From an uncultured Eubacteriales bacterium (GTDB lineage Bacteria > Bacillota > Clostridia > Oscillospirales > Acutalibacteraceae), in contig CAKSIG010000009.1 of the NCBI GenBank assembly GCA_934463035.1, forward strand, positions 1-41,154: 41,154 nt of DNA, read 5' to 3'. The position numbers were made by a program, and so were the translations under genes. The notes under the pieces are model-generated. The model was not told the DNA's origin. It saw nothing but the letters and a program-made list of their open reading frames with translations, and did not search any database. This document shows positions 1 to 7,822 of the stretch, piece by piece. Each line of letters opens with the position of its first letter. Positions within the stretch are counted from its first letter, which is position 1.

Positions 1-22
1 CTAATAGACCGAGGGCTTGACC
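1..22 (+). rRNA. 23S rRNA, 3' end only
   Basis: The first 22 bases (CTAATAGACCGAGGGCTTGA, then CC) match the conserved 3' terminus of clostridial 23S rRNA. Only the end is in the window. It is followed by about 60 bases of spacer with no recognised feature, then tRNA-Lys, so the window opens at the end of an rRNA operon. Confidence 0.8.
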
Positions 23-84
23 TATTTTTTCGTTCCTCTTCGTCTTCCCTTACTTGTTCAGTTTTCAGGGTGTGAGCTCTATCT

Positions 85-160
85 GCACCATTAGCTCAGT
101 TGGTAGAGCACCTGACTCTTAATCAGGGTGTCCCGGGTTCGAATCCCTGATGGTGCACCA
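85..160 (+). tRNA. tRNA-Lys (anticodon CUU)
   Basis: A full cloverleaf is visible. The 7-bp acceptor stem is GCACCAT with ATGGTGC, the anticodon arm is CCTGA-CTCTTAA-TCAGG (anticodon CTT), the T arm contains GGTTCGAATCC, and the CCA end is encoded. It lies between 23S and 5S, where tRNAs are not usually found. Confidence 0.95.
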
Positions 161-195
161 TTTTAATTGCTACCGAGCTTTTAATGCTTTTATGC

Positions 196-271
196 GGCCC
201 GTTGGTCAAGTGGCCTAAGACTCCGGCCTCTCACGCCGGCAACAGCGGTTCGAATCCGCTACGGGTCACCA
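196..271 (+). tRNA. tRNA-Glu (anticodon CUC)
   Basis: The acceptor stem GGCCCGT pairs with ACGGGTC with one G-U pair. The anticodon arm CCGGC-CTCTCAC-GCCGG gives anticodon CTC. The T arm GCGGTTCGAATCCGC and an encoded CCA are present. It is the second tRNA in the 23S-5S spacer. Confidence 0.93.
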
Positions 272-330
272 TTTAGTATTAAACAGCTTTTGCTGTTTAA
301 TATATAGTATCTTCGGATACGTTTCAGTTG

Positions 331-444
<114 letters not shown>

Positions 445-522
445 AGTAACAGTTTGGTCGCGGAATTTATGAATTTATTCGTAAGTTTCGCTATCAAATT
501 TTGTTGCTTTACAATTTAATTT

Positions 523-598
523 GCCTATTTAGCTCAGTCGGTAGAGCATGCGGCTGTTAACCGCAGGGTCGTAGGTTCGAGTCCTACAATAGGCGCCA
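523..598 (+). tRNA. tRNA-Asn (anticodon GUU)
   Basis: The acceptor GCCTATT pairs with AATAGGC. The anticodon arm TGCGG-CTGTTAA-CCGCA gives anticodon GTT. The T arm GTAGGTTCGAGTCCTAC and an encoded CCA are present. It is the last RNA gene of the operon, just ahead of a strong terminator. Confidence 0.95.
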
Positions 599-619
599 TC
601 ATTACTCCACGATGTGGAA

Positions 620-666
620 CACACTTTGAAACCCCTTGATTTTCAAGGGGTTTCAGTGTTTTTTGC
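620..666 (+). terminator. terminator of the rRNA/tRNA operon
   Basis: A perfect 12-bp stem GAAACCCCTTGA / TCAAGGGGTTTC (628-639, 643-654) with a TTT loop is extended outward by ACACT/AGTGT and followed by a run of six T. Confidence 0.9.
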
Positions 667-678
667 TCATCTTTCTAA

Positions 679-1302
679 ATTCACTTTTCAGGGCAAACAA
701 TTTGCGGTTTTCTCGGTATAACAGGACTTGAAAGCGATACGATAGGCAGCTTTAATTTGCTTATAAAAAAGCAGTGCGGAGAATGCTTTGTCTCTACGGT
801 TTTGTTCGATAATGCCAGCGAAGTCCTGCACGACAGAGTAAGGCTTTCGGATATCCCGAAAATGACCGAAAGAGATTATTTCACACGCGGAGCAACGGCG
901 TTGATCGACGCCATCGGCGGCGCTATTCATCATATCGGCAACATTCATAAGTACGCCCGTCCCGAGGATGTTCCGAAGCATACAATGTTTGTTATCATCA
1001 CCGACGGTTATGAAAACGCAAGCCATCGCTATGACAGTGGCCGAGTTAAGGCTATGATTGAAAATCAGAAGAAAAAGCACGGTTGGGAGTTCCTGTTTAT
1101 CGGGGCGAAGATAGACGCAGTTGAAACCGCAAAGCATTTTGGAATAGATGCGGACAGAGCCGTAGACTATCACGCAGACAGAAAAGGAACGGCGTTTCTA
1201 TATGATGCTGTCTCGGAGACTGTATGCAATATGCGTGCTTCCGCACCGATTTCTTCAGAATGGAGCAGCGATATCAAAAAGGATTTTGAAAGCAGAAAAT
1301 AA
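679..1302 (+). pseudogene. 5'-truncated vWA-domain protein
   Basis: The frame is open from 679 to 1302, but no ATG or RBS fits. The only starts are TTG codons such as 757. The translation contains GLESDTIGSFN, which in von Willebrand factor A proteins follows the DxSxS (MIDAS) metal site, then the core strands (VSTVLFDN, TMFVIITDGYENAS, WEFLFIGAKIDA). The DxSxS segment itself is missing: the in-frame codons before it read GQTICGFLGIT, unrelated to the family. So the domain is cut just downstream of its metal-binding motif. The break is about 15 bases after the rRNA operon terminator. Probably a remnant rather than a working gene. The family call is from motif recognition. Confidence 0.75.
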
Positions 1303-1373
1303 GTTTTCCTTTATTTCCAACACGCAATATTAGCTTGATGAGATTAAAACAGCAGCCACCGAGTTTAGAAAAA

Positions 1374-1398
1374 ATCAGGCGGCTTTGCCTGTCTTTTT
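1374..1398 (+). terminator. weak intrinsic terminator after the vWA remnant
   Basis: CAGGC-GGCTTT-GCCTG is followed by TCTTTTT. The stem is short. It lies just upstream of the TetR gene promoter. Confidence 0.5.
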
Positions 1399-1419
1399 GG
1401 TTAATAATTCAGATCTGTA

Positions 1420-1477
1420 TTGCAAAACTCGGTCTGATGTGCTATAATATGACCTAATTAACGATTACGGTCATATT
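1420..1477 (+). promoter_or_regulatory. promoter and autoregulatory operator of the TetR gene
   Basis: A -35 box TTGCAA (1420-1425) and a perfect -10 box TATAAT (1443-1448) are 17 bp apart. An inverted repeat with 9-bp arms, AATATGACC (1446-1454) and GGTCATATT (1469-1477), starts inside the -10 box and covers the transcription start. This is the layout expected if the TetR protein represses its own gene. Confidence 0.8.
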
Positions 1478-1493
1478 TTTAGGAGATGAGAAT

Positions 1494-2072
1494 TTGGCTT
1501 TTTCCGATTTTGAAACCGAGCAGATTCACAAGGCTTTGCTCACAGAAACACGGCGTTGTGCGGTTACGCTTGGAATGCGGAAAACTTCGGTTGACCAGTT
1601 GACGCAGGCCGTTGGAATTTCAAAGGGCTCTTTTTACAGATTTTTTGAGTCCAAAGAGATGCTGTTTTTCACAGTTCTTGAAGATATCCATACCGAACTC
1701 TACGATGTTGCCGATGGAGTGCTCCGCGAGAATATCGGATTGCCGCCGGCAGAACGTGCGGCGAAGGCCGTTCTTGCTGTCTGTGAGCGTATGTCAGACA
1801 CAGGCGTAATGATCTTTATTGAGAACGATGTGGCCGCGCTGCTACAAAGGCTTCCCGAAAATATTAAGGCAGAGCATTATCACGATGATGAAACGCATAT
1901 CCGCAATTTGCTCGAATCGAATTCACTCAGTCCCAAAGGCGGTGCAGAACTGGCGACCGCTACTGTGCGTGGATTGATTTTAACAATTTCCCATAAGAAA
2001 CAGATTGGTGAACTGTACCCGCAGGTGTTAGATATATTGGTTAATGGTGCCTGCACGGAATTATTTTCATAA
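1494..2072 (+). CDS. TetR/AcrR-family transcriptional regulator
   Basis: 192 aa, the usual TetR size. The N-terminal helix-turn-helix is at residues 31-52 (TSVDQLTQAVGISKGSFYRF, then FESKE), the classic TetR signature. The C-terminal ligand domain is typically divergent. The start is TTG, chosen because AGGAGATGAG lies about 8 bases upstream and the HTH then sits at the normal distance from the N-terminus. It has its own promoter overlapped by a 9-bp inverted repeat. It probably controls the hydrolase genes that follow (2161 onward), which is inferred from position only. The ligand is unknown. Confidence 0.9.
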   Translation: MAFSDFETEQIHKALLTETRRCAVTLGMRKTSVDQLTQAVGISKGSFYRFFESKEMLFFTVLEDIHTELYDVADGVLRENIGLPPAERAAKAVLAVCERMSDTGVMIFIENDVAALLQRLPENIKAEHYHDDETHIRNLLESNSLSPKGGAELATATVRGLILTISHKKQIGELYPQVLDILVNGACTELFS

Positions 2073-2079
2073 AAAGGAA

Positions 2080-2104
2080 AAAGCTGCCGCAAGGCGGCTT
2101 TTCA
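2080..2104 (+). terminator. terminator-like hairpin after the TetR gene
   Basis: AAAAGCTGCC-GCAA-GGCGGCTTTT has a G-C-rich stem with one T-G pair and a short T tract. It is probably partial, because an operator-like dyad and the next gene's RBS follow at once. Confidence 0.55.
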
Positions 2105-2108
2105 AAGG

Positions 2109-2138
2109 CACTTCGGTTAGCATATCCTAACCGAAGTG
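2109..2138. promoter_or_regulatory. perfect 12-bp dyad between the TetR and esterase genes
   Basis: CACTTCGGTTAG (2109-2120) and CTAACCGAAGTG (2127-2138) are perfect inverted copies around CATATC. No T run follows. The RBS of the next gene (GAAGGAAAG) starts 4 bases later. It could be an operator (the core GGTTAG-CTAACC recalls DtxR/IdeR-type boxes) or a leader stem-loop. It is not the same sequence as the dyad at 1446-1477. Confidence 0.6.
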
Positions 2139-2160
2139 ATAGAAGGAAAGATGAACTGAC

Positions 2161-3120
2161 ATGGATAAAATGAAGGAAAACAGTGTTGTTGTCGCAGAGA
2201 ACAAGCATATCAGTGCTGTTGCTCATTTACTGCGCGGGATATATAAGATTTCCGGTGCGAAAAAGGCGTTCGGACTGCCTGAGGACGAAATCGCAAAGGT
2301 CATCGAAAAGCAGAACCGCAATCGCGGTGTGTTTACGCCGACTGACCGCAAAGCGCATTATGAGACGATTGATGTAAACGGCTTTCCTTGTTTGATCGTC
2401 CGTGAAAAATCGGAGCCTTCTGAGCGTGCGATCCTCTACTTTTTCGGCGGCGGCATGGTCATCGGTCCCGACAAGGGCGACCTGCCTGTGATGCGCAAGC
2501 TGATGCGGGACACCGGCTGCGATGTGTGGTTCCCGTTTTATCCGCTCTGCATGGAGCATTGCATAACTGACACCTACGCGATGGTGTACGAATGCTATCG
2601 CAGAATGATCGGAATTTACGGTGGCGGAAATGTCAGCACCTGCGGCTTTTCCTCCGGCGGCGCGCTGGCACTCGGCATTGCGGCGCATAACAATGCGCAG
2701 GCTGTGCCTCTGCCGCAGCCGCAGCCGAGGCATATTGTTGCCGTTTCGCCCGGCGAAGTGCCGTGGAGCGATGCAGAAAAAGCGCGGATGCGGGCGCTGA
2801 ATGCGAGGGACGTTGCTATTGACTACGCCTTTATGGTAACGGTCGAAAAGTTTATGCGACATGGGCAGGAAAATGTACCGGATTATATGATCTCCGGCTC
2901 ACGGGGCAATTTCTCCGGCGTGGGTGATATTCATTTCTTTTACAGCAGCGACGAGGTGCTTTACGGCGCATTACCGGATTTTGAGGAAGCCTGCAAGCGT
3001 GCGAATGTTCCGTATACCGCCTTTGCCAGACCGAAGATGGTTCACTGCTACTGTATGCTGCCGTACTTTAAAGAGGCAAGGGAGGACTTTGCCCGTATAA
3101 CGGAAATTTTGAAAAAATGA
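2161..3120 (+). CDS. alpha/beta hydrolase (HSL-type esterase/lipase)
   Basis: 319 aa with no signal peptide, so cytoplasmic. The oxyanion loop is FFGGGMVIGP (residues 94-103), the counterpart of the HGGG motif of hormone-sensitive-lipase-type esterases. The nucleophile elbow is GFSSG (162-166, Ser164). Asp264 (YSSDEV) and His295 (MVHCY) fit the rest of the triad. It would hydrolyse a small ester; the substrate is unknown. It begins a tightly spaced run with a second alpha/beta hydrolase (15 bases on) and an MBL-fold gene, downstream of the TetR regulator. Confidence 0.85.
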   Translation: MDKMKENSVVVAENKHISAVAHLLRGIYKISGAKKAFGLPEDEIAKVIEKQNRNRGVFTPTDRKAHYETIDVNGFPCLIVREKSEPSERAILYFFGGGMVIGPDKGDLPVMRKLMRDTGCDVWFPFYPLCMEHCITDTYAMVYECYRRMIGIYGGGNVSTCGFSSGGALALGIAAHNNAQAVPLPQPQPRHIVAVSPGEVPWSDAEKARMRALNARDVAIDYAFMVTVEKFMRHGQENVPDYMISGSRGNFSGVGDIHFFYSSDEVLYGALPDFEEACKRANVPYTAFARPKMVHCYCMLPYFKEAREDFARITEILKK

Positions 3121-3135
3121 GATTGGAACAATGCT

Positions 3136-3933
3136 ATGAAATATTTTGAATTCGGCACGGAGAACACGGAACTTATGGTCATGCTACACGGCGGCGGCAC
3201 AAGCTATCTCGGTATGCTGCCGACAGCGAAAGAAATGGCGAAGATCTATCATGTGGTGCTTGTTGCTTATGATGGCTTCAACCCCGACGAGCCGGAAACG
3301 GAGTTCGTATCGCCTATGGACGAAGCCAAACGGCTCGGCGATTATATCGTAGCTCATTACGGCGGCAGGATCGACATTCTCTACGGCATTTCCTACGGAT
3401 GCCGTGTGCTGATGGAAGTCCTCGCTGACGAGCGTCTGACAATCACGACAACGATCGCCGACGGCATGGGGCTTCGGGATTATCCCAACATCAGGAGCAA
3501 GTGGGGCAGGGATGTTTATTGCTTTTTCTTCACGGGCCTCTTTTACGCGATTATGGGTCATCCGGGACCGAAGAGAAAGAGGTTTCTCGCGAAGGTCACC
3601 GGGCGGACGCTTGAAGAAGCCGACCGTATCCTTTACGTCAAGGCGACATGGCGCAGTTGGAAGAATCAGGACTACGATCTGATCGGCAAAAAAACCGACT
3701 ATTCCTTGTTTGAAAGAACTGATATGTACCTATGGTACGGGATCAGGGGAAGTGTGGACAAAAAGCTGTCGGCGGGGCTTGAAACCCTGAAGAAAACCGG
3801 ATATCCGTTTGAAACAAAGATCTTTACGGATCTGGGTCATGGCGGTCTTGCCGGAGAACATCCGGAAGCGTTTTTACAAGAAGTTCAGGCGGCACATCTG
3901 CACTCAAAACGAAAGATGTTGAAGGAGGAATAG
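3136..3933 (+). CDS. alpha/beta hydrolase
   Basis: 265 aa, cytoplasmic. The N-terminal strand and oxyanion loop are VMLHGGGTSYLG (residues 15-26). The nucleophile elbow is GISYG (84-88, Ser86), and a late His lies in DLGHGG. It is a paralogue of the hydrolase at 4796-5566: both begin MKxxxFGxEN, both have a conserved YDGF motif at residues 45-50, and in both the nucleophile is residue 86. Such a pair around an MBL-fold gene suggests one pathway on related esters, which is inference. The ATG at 3136 follows a poor RBS (GATTGGAAC), so it may be translated by coupling to the gene before it. Confidence 0.85.
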   Translation: MKYFEFGTENTELMVMLHGGGTSYLGMLPTAKEMAKIYHVVLVAYDGFNPDEPETEFVSPMDEAKRLGDYIVAHYGGRIDILYGISYGCRVLMEVLADERLTITTTIADGMGLRDYPNIRSKWGRDVYCFFFTGLFYAIMGHPGPKRKRFLAKVTGRTLEEADRILYVKATWRSWKNQDYDLIGKKTDYSLFERTDMYLWYGIRGSVDKKLSAGLETLKKTGYPFETKIFTDLGHGGLAGEHPEAFLQEVQAAHLHSKRKMLKEE

Positions 3934-3935
3934 AG

Positions 3936-4799
3936 ATGTCGAAGAAGGCAACTGAATTTCAGAAAAAAGAAATGAGCAAAATGTATCGCGGCAAGGAAAT
4001 ATTCAAACCGCTGAACACCGGCTGGATCAATGAAAACGTTGCCTGTGTGCGCGAATGGGTGGCGAACATTTTCTTTTACCGCAAAGGCGACACCACGATT
4101 ATGATTGACGCAGGTTACAATTATGACCGCCTCACAGAGAAAATGGGTTGGCTCGGCATTGATCCGAAGTCCATCCGGCACATTTTCATCACCCATCAGG
4201 ATACCGACCATGTCGGCGCGGTGGAGGCGGACAGCCCAGGACTGTTCAAAAAGGCAAAGCTGTACATCGGCGAGGTCGAGAACCGCTATCTGACAGGCGA
4301 GGTTCGCCGGAAAGTCATTTATCATCTCTACAAGCTGCCGCAGGTGACAATAAATAATCGCAAGCAGCTGCTGAAAGACGGCGAAACCCTGCGTATCGGA
4401 GACATCAAGATTAAATGCTTTCTTGTTCCCGGCCATACATGGGGACACATGGTTTATCTCATTGACGAAAAATATCTGTTCACCGGCGACACGTTGTGGT
4501 TCGGTGCGGACGGCGGTTACAGCTTTATTTCCACGCTTGCAGAGAACAACAGGCTCGCTGTAAGGTCACTCGCTATTCTTGAAGCAAAACTGAAAAAGAT
4601 GGGCGTACACCCCTTGTTCATCACCGGTCATACCGGCTGGACGGATAACTTTGCATTTGCTTTTGCACACAAGGATCAGCTCTGCTCGCCGTTTAAGAAA
4701 CGGGTACATGATCCGTCAGCGCCCTATGACGCCTACGACGAGTCGGACGACACCGAACAAAATGCAAAAGGCGGTTTTTTGAAAGGTGTGGGACGATAA
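3936..4799 (+). CDS. MBL-fold metallo-hydrolase
   Basis: 287 aa, cytoplasmic. Metal-site motifs run in the normal order: THQDTDHVGA (residues 86-95, where the usual HxHxDH has Asp89 in place of its second His), VPGHTWGHM (His167), FTGDTLW (Asp185) and ITGHTG (His232). The THQDxDHVG variant occurs in a recognised branch of the superfamily. RBS GAAGGAGGAA precedes the ATG. Its stop codon TAA is interlocked with the start of the next gene in the four bases ATAA (see that entry). The substrate is unknown; lactone, thioester or phosphodiester are all possible. Confidence 0.85.
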   Translation: MSKKATEFQKKEMSKMYRGKEIFKPLNTGWINENVACVREWVANIFFYRKGDTTIMIDAGYNYDRLTEKMGWLGIDPKSIRHIFITHQDTDHVGAVEADSPGLFKKAKLYIGEVENRYLTGEVRRKVIYHLYKLPQVTINNRKQLLKDGETLRIGDIKIKCFLVPGHTWGHMVYLIDEKYLFTGDTLWFGADGGYSFISTLAENNRLAVRSLAILEAKLKKMGVHPLFITGHTGWTDNFAFAFAHKDQLCSPFKKRVHDPSAPYDAYDESDDTEQNAKGGFLKGVGR

Positions 4800-5566
4800 A
4801 GATATATACATTTGGGAAAGAGAATGCACCGATCATTTTACTGCTGCCGGGCACCTGTTGCCACTGGAAGAGCAACTTCGGACATGTGATCCCGCTGCTT
4901 GAAACGGATTTCCGTGTGCTCTGCGTCAGCTACGACGGTTTTGACGAGACCGAACGGACGGAATTCCCGACGATGACCGAAGAAACCGCAAAAATCGAGG
5001 ATTACATACAAAAGCACTGCGGCGGGCAGATCTGCGCTGCTTACGGCTGTTCGCTCGGCGGTTCCTTCGTGGGGCTGCTGGCTGCAAGGAAACGCATTCA
5101 CATGGACTATGGCATTTTGGGCAGCTCCGACCTCGATCAGGCATCGAAGTTTGCCGCAAAGCTCCAGACCGATTTGGTGCTGCCCCTCATTTATCCGCTG
5201 ATACGCGACGGTCGGTTCAAAGGCCGTTTTCTGCAAAAGCGGATGGAAAAACGCACGGCACAGATGGGGGATTATGTGAAAGCATTTATGGAGATGTTCG
5301 GCGGCGCGCGCCCTTATGTCACAAAGCAAAGCTGCAAAAATCAGTTTTACTCCGACCTTATCACGCCGCTGCCGGACAAAATCGATGTGCCGGGCACGAA
5401 AATTCATATTTTCTATGCCCTTAAAATGGGTGAAAAGTACCGTACTCGTTATGAACAGCACTTTGCACATCCGATAATTCACGAGCAGAATCTGCAGCAT
5501 GAGGAATTGCTCGCCTGTTACCCAGAGCAATGGGCGGCGCTCGTAAAAAGTATCATAAAACATTGA
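4796..5566 (+). CDS. alpha/beta hydrolase with an apparent ATA start
   Basis: The frame gives 256 aa from an ATA at 4796: (I)KIYTFGKENAPIILLLPGT and onward. This matches the N-terminus of the paralogue at 3136 residue for residue, and the nucleophile in GCSLG falls at residue 86 in both. No ATG, GTG or TTG is in frame upstream. The first normal start is GTG at 4886, which would remove the first strand and the oxyanion loop. An SD-like AAAGGTGTG lies 6 bases before the ATA. The simplest reading is that an ATGA stop-start overlap became ATAA by one G-to-A change, which turned the upstream stop TGA into TAA and this start ATG into ATA. Expression may be low, or may use ATA. Confidence 0.75.
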   Translation: MKIYTFGKENAPIILLLPGTCCHWKSNFGHVIPLLETDFRVLCVSYDGFDETERTEFPTMTEETAKIEDYIQKHCGGQICAAYGCSLGGSFVGLLAARKRIHMDYGILGSSDLDQASKFAAKLQTDLVLPLIYPLIRDGRFKGRFLQKRMEKRTAQMGDYVKAFMEMFGGARPYVTKQSCKNQFYSDLITPLPDKIDVPGTKIHIFYALKMGEKYRTRYEQHFAHPIIHEQNLQHEELLACYPEQWAALVKSIIKH

Positions 5567-5576
5567 AATATCAGTA

Positions 5577-5671
5577 ATGAAAATTTTAATCTACGGGGGC
5601 AGGCGTGATTGGCTCCTTATATGCGGCACTGACGCCGAGGCTGATTCAGCCCACGAAAAGGACAGGATTTT
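5577..5671 (+). pseudogene. remnant of a Rossmann-fold NAD(P)-binding protein
   Basis: Starting at ATG 5577, the bases encode MKILIYG. If one G is dropped from the run of five at 5595-5599, the frame continues AGVIGSLYAAL. Together these give the GAGVIGS (GxGxxG) dinucleotide-binding loop seen at the N-terminus of ketopantoate-reductase-like proteins. After that the similarity stops and the next gene begins. This is a frameshifted stub of about 20 codons left after deletion. Confidence 0.6.
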
Positions 5672-6310
5672 ATGAAGGTCAAGACACTAAGTGAGAGCAT
5701 TGCGGAGGATATCGGTCATGCCTTCGGCTACTATGATTACAGCACGGAGCATGGACTGATCGACGCATTTCCGAGCCGTGATGCAGTGGCGTCGTTCATC
5801 AGCGGATATGTGAAAATGGCGTTTCAAAGCGGAATGTTGTATGCCACAAGCGAAGCCGGCGAGGGATTTATCGCTTACAGGCTTCCCGGACAGAAAGTCG
5901 GTCTGAAAGCCGCGCTGCCTTTGGTCAAGGGTTTTCTCGGCGCTATGAAGATAAGAGAGAGCGTTCGTTTTGCGCGGATCATGTCAAAGGGCAGTTCGGG
6001 TCTCGGAAAACAGCTCGATAAAGCAAAAAAGCCTTATATCTATGTCGGTCTTGTCTGCGTGCGCGAGCAGTTTCAGGGGCAGGGCTATATGCGCAAAGTC
6101 ATGGAGCTTGCGTTTGCGGAAGGAGAGCGGCTCGGAGTGCCGGTCATCCTCGATACCGATGCAAAATCCAAGTGCGACAAATACATACATCTCGGAATGG
6201 AGCTTGCCGGAACGCGCCGCTTCGGCGAATACGGCGTGCTGTATGACTTGATAAAATATCCGGGCGCAGATAGCGCGGGGAAACAATACTTGCCGGAAAA
6301 CAACTTGTAA
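5672..6310 (+). CDS. GNAT-family N-acetyltransferase
   Basis: 212 aa, cytoplasmic. Motif A is visible as VGLVCVREQFQGQGYMRKVM (residues 128-147): the strand, then the Q-x-x-G-x-G acetyl-CoA pyrophosphate loop, then a helix. It is followed by the usual LGVPVILDT strand and a C-terminal YDLIKYP segment. The 120 residues before motif A make it longer than a minimal GNAT domain. The substrate is unknown. The start is ATG after GGACAGGATTTT, a weak RBS. It is 11 bases upstream of the next gene, so they are probably cotranscribed. Confidence 0.8.
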   Translation: MKVKTLSESIAEDIGHAFGYYDYSTEHGLIDAFPSRDAVASFISGYVKMAFQSGMLYATSEAGEGFIAYRLPGQKVGLKAALPLVKGFLGAMKIRESVRFARIMSKGSSGLGKQLDKAKKPYIYVGLVCVREQFQGQGYMRKVMELAFAEGERLGVPVILDTDAKSKCDKYIHLGMELAGTRRFGEYGVLYDLIKYPGADSAGKQYLPENNL

Positions 6311-6321
6311 GGAGAAGCAAT

Positions 6322-7239
6322 ATGGAGCTTATGAAAAACTATTATCGCGCGGGGCCGTCCGATGCGGCAGTGATCCTGCTGCTGGGCAGCGGCGGGAGCA
6401 ATATGCTGACAAAGCGCGTTGCGAAGTGGTTTGTGAAAAAGGGTGTAAGCGCTTTGTGCATCGGACCGGAGGACGGCTTGGGCTATCACAGCTTCCCGCT
6501 GGAACACACGGAAGATGCGATTCAATTTCTGAAAGACCAAGGCAACCGTAAAATCGGGATCCTCGGTGCTTCCATAACAACGATTCCCGCGCTGGTTTCC
6601 GCCGCGCGCTTCCCGGAAATCACTCTGACAATTGCCGTCACACCCTGCGATTTTGTGCTGCAGGGCTTCTCAAAGGAAAAACGGGACGGCTGCGCGGAGT
6701 GGCCCGTGGAGGGAGAATCCATGCTGACATGGCGCGGTGAGCCGCTGCCATATGTTCCGTATGCCTACCGGCACCCGAGATATTGGCAGGTGGTGCAGGA
6801 GGAAACAAAGGGCTCCGGCAATTTGCTGTCATCGCGGCGTATCTTCCGCGATACAGAGGATAAAGCAGAACTGACGGATGCCGTAATGATACCGGTGGAA
6901 AACATTCGCGGAAGGCTTGTGCTGATTGGCTGCGAGGACGACTCTCTTTGGGAAACGGCACATTATATCCGCCGGATGGACGAGCGGCTGAAAGCCCGCG
7001 CACACGAGTGCCGCTATGATGCGCTGATCTATGATCATGGTACGCATTTCGCCTTTCCGGAATCCATGCTTCGGCAGATCATTCCCGTATTTTCGGATTT
7101 TCTCGTAAGCCGCGCATTCCGCGGCGCAAAAGAATACCCGAAGGAATGTAAGAAAACCCGTGAGGATATTGACCGCCGCTTGAATCGGGCGATAGGGGAA
7201 TGGCTTGAAGAATTCGAACCGTTGAAACCCGTTCATTGA
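6322..7239 (+). CDS. alpha/beta hydrolase of the BAAT/acyl-CoA thioesterase type
   Basis: 305 aa, cytoplasmic. It resembles the C-terminal hydrolase domain of bile acid-CoA:amino acid N-acyltransferase/acyl-CoA thioesterase proteins. It has an N-terminal strand VILLLGSGGSN (17-27), a nucleophile elbow GASIT (82-86, Ser84), an Asp in GCEDDSLWET (about 206-207), and a His in DHGTHFAFPE (239 or 242). The bacterial versions lack the N-terminal Ig-like domain, as here. The substrate is not known. RBS AAGGAGAAG sits 6 bases before the ATG. Confidence 0.75.
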   Translation: MELMKNYYRAGPSDAAVILLLGSGGSNMLTKRVAKWFVKKGVSALCIGPEDGLGYHSFPLEHTEDAIQFLKDQGNRKIGILGASITTIPALVSAARFPEITLTIAVTPCDFVLQGFSKEKRDGCAEWPVEGESMLTWRGEPLPYVPYAYRHPRYWQVVQEETKGSGNLLSSRRIFRDTEDKAELTDAVMIPVENIRGRLVLIGCEDDSLWETAHYIRRMDERLKARAHECRYDALIYDHGTHFAFPESMLRQIIPVFSDFLVSRAFRGAKEYPKECKKTREDIDRRLNRAIGEWLEEFEPLKPVH

Positions 7240-7305
7240 TATTGTGCGCGGTGTAAAGACATTGCGCGAAAAATACGTCTTGCTGCCTGCGTAAAGGAGG
7301 AAAAT

Positions 7306-7800
7306 ATGAGAATCATCATTGCCGCTATTTTTTATTTTCTGTATTGGGGGATATGCTTCCTCGGAACCGGAACCGACAAGAAAAATCTCCTCGGGCTGCG
7401 TTCCTATCCGGAGGAAGTTCAAAACCGTGTGAGGAGCGACCCTCAGCTTGGGAAGGCTGTTCCGAAGGAGAAATCCACCGCTGCCGTTTTGCTCAGCAAT
7501 CTTTTACTTTTTACAGTCGTGTTCTCTGTTTTGGGACTTGCGCTGAAAAGTGAGCTGAAGCTGGACGGTTACCTGTCGGCGTTCCGGTACTTCCTTGCGC
7601 TCGGCGAAGGGCTGGGGCTGTTTGATCTCCTTGTGATCGATCTGCTCTGGTGGCGCAATACAAAGCGCACTCGCTTCTCCTTCCTGTCGGAAAAGAAATA
7701 CTATCGAAATCCGAAAAAGCATATCGAATCGTTTTGGCGCGGTATTCCTTTGTTTGCCGTGATCGCTGCACTGACAGCTCTGATTGTCACGGCACTTTGA
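7306..7800 (+). CDS. small integral membrane protein
   Basis: 164 aa. Hydrophobic segments lie near residues 3-20, 65-82, 95-115 and 143-163, so three or four membrane helices. A loop motif LRSYPEEVQNR follows the first helix. The same motif occurs in the truncated gene at 8323 (FYPKEVQDR) and more loosely in the gene at 8947 (NDYPPVVTDK), so the three belong to one family. RBS AAAGGAGGA precedes the ATG. Function unknown. Confidence 0.75.
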   Translation: MRIIIAAIFYFLYWGICFLGTGTDKKNLLGLRSYPEEVQNRVRSDPQLGKAVPKEKSTAAVLLSNLLLFTVVFSVLGLALKSELKLDGYLSAFRYFLALGEGLGLFDLLVIDLLWWRNTKRTRFSFLSEKKYYRNPKKHIESFWRGIPLFAVIAALTALIVTAL

Positions 7801-7822
7801 ACCATACATAGGAGAAGAACCA

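Noticed and set aside
1334..1447. Open frame LDEIKTAATEFRKNQAALPV and on to a TAA, before the TetR gene
   Set aside because: It looks protein-like and may be another gene remnant, but it starts after a stop, has no start or RBS, and overlaps the TetR promoter; too short to name.
2227..2862. 211-codon antisense frame opposite the esterase
   Set aside because: The sense frame has a full catalytic triad; the antisense frame shows only the periodic open reading typical of G+C-rich coding DNA. Other long antisense frames in 688-7500 were dropped for the same reason.
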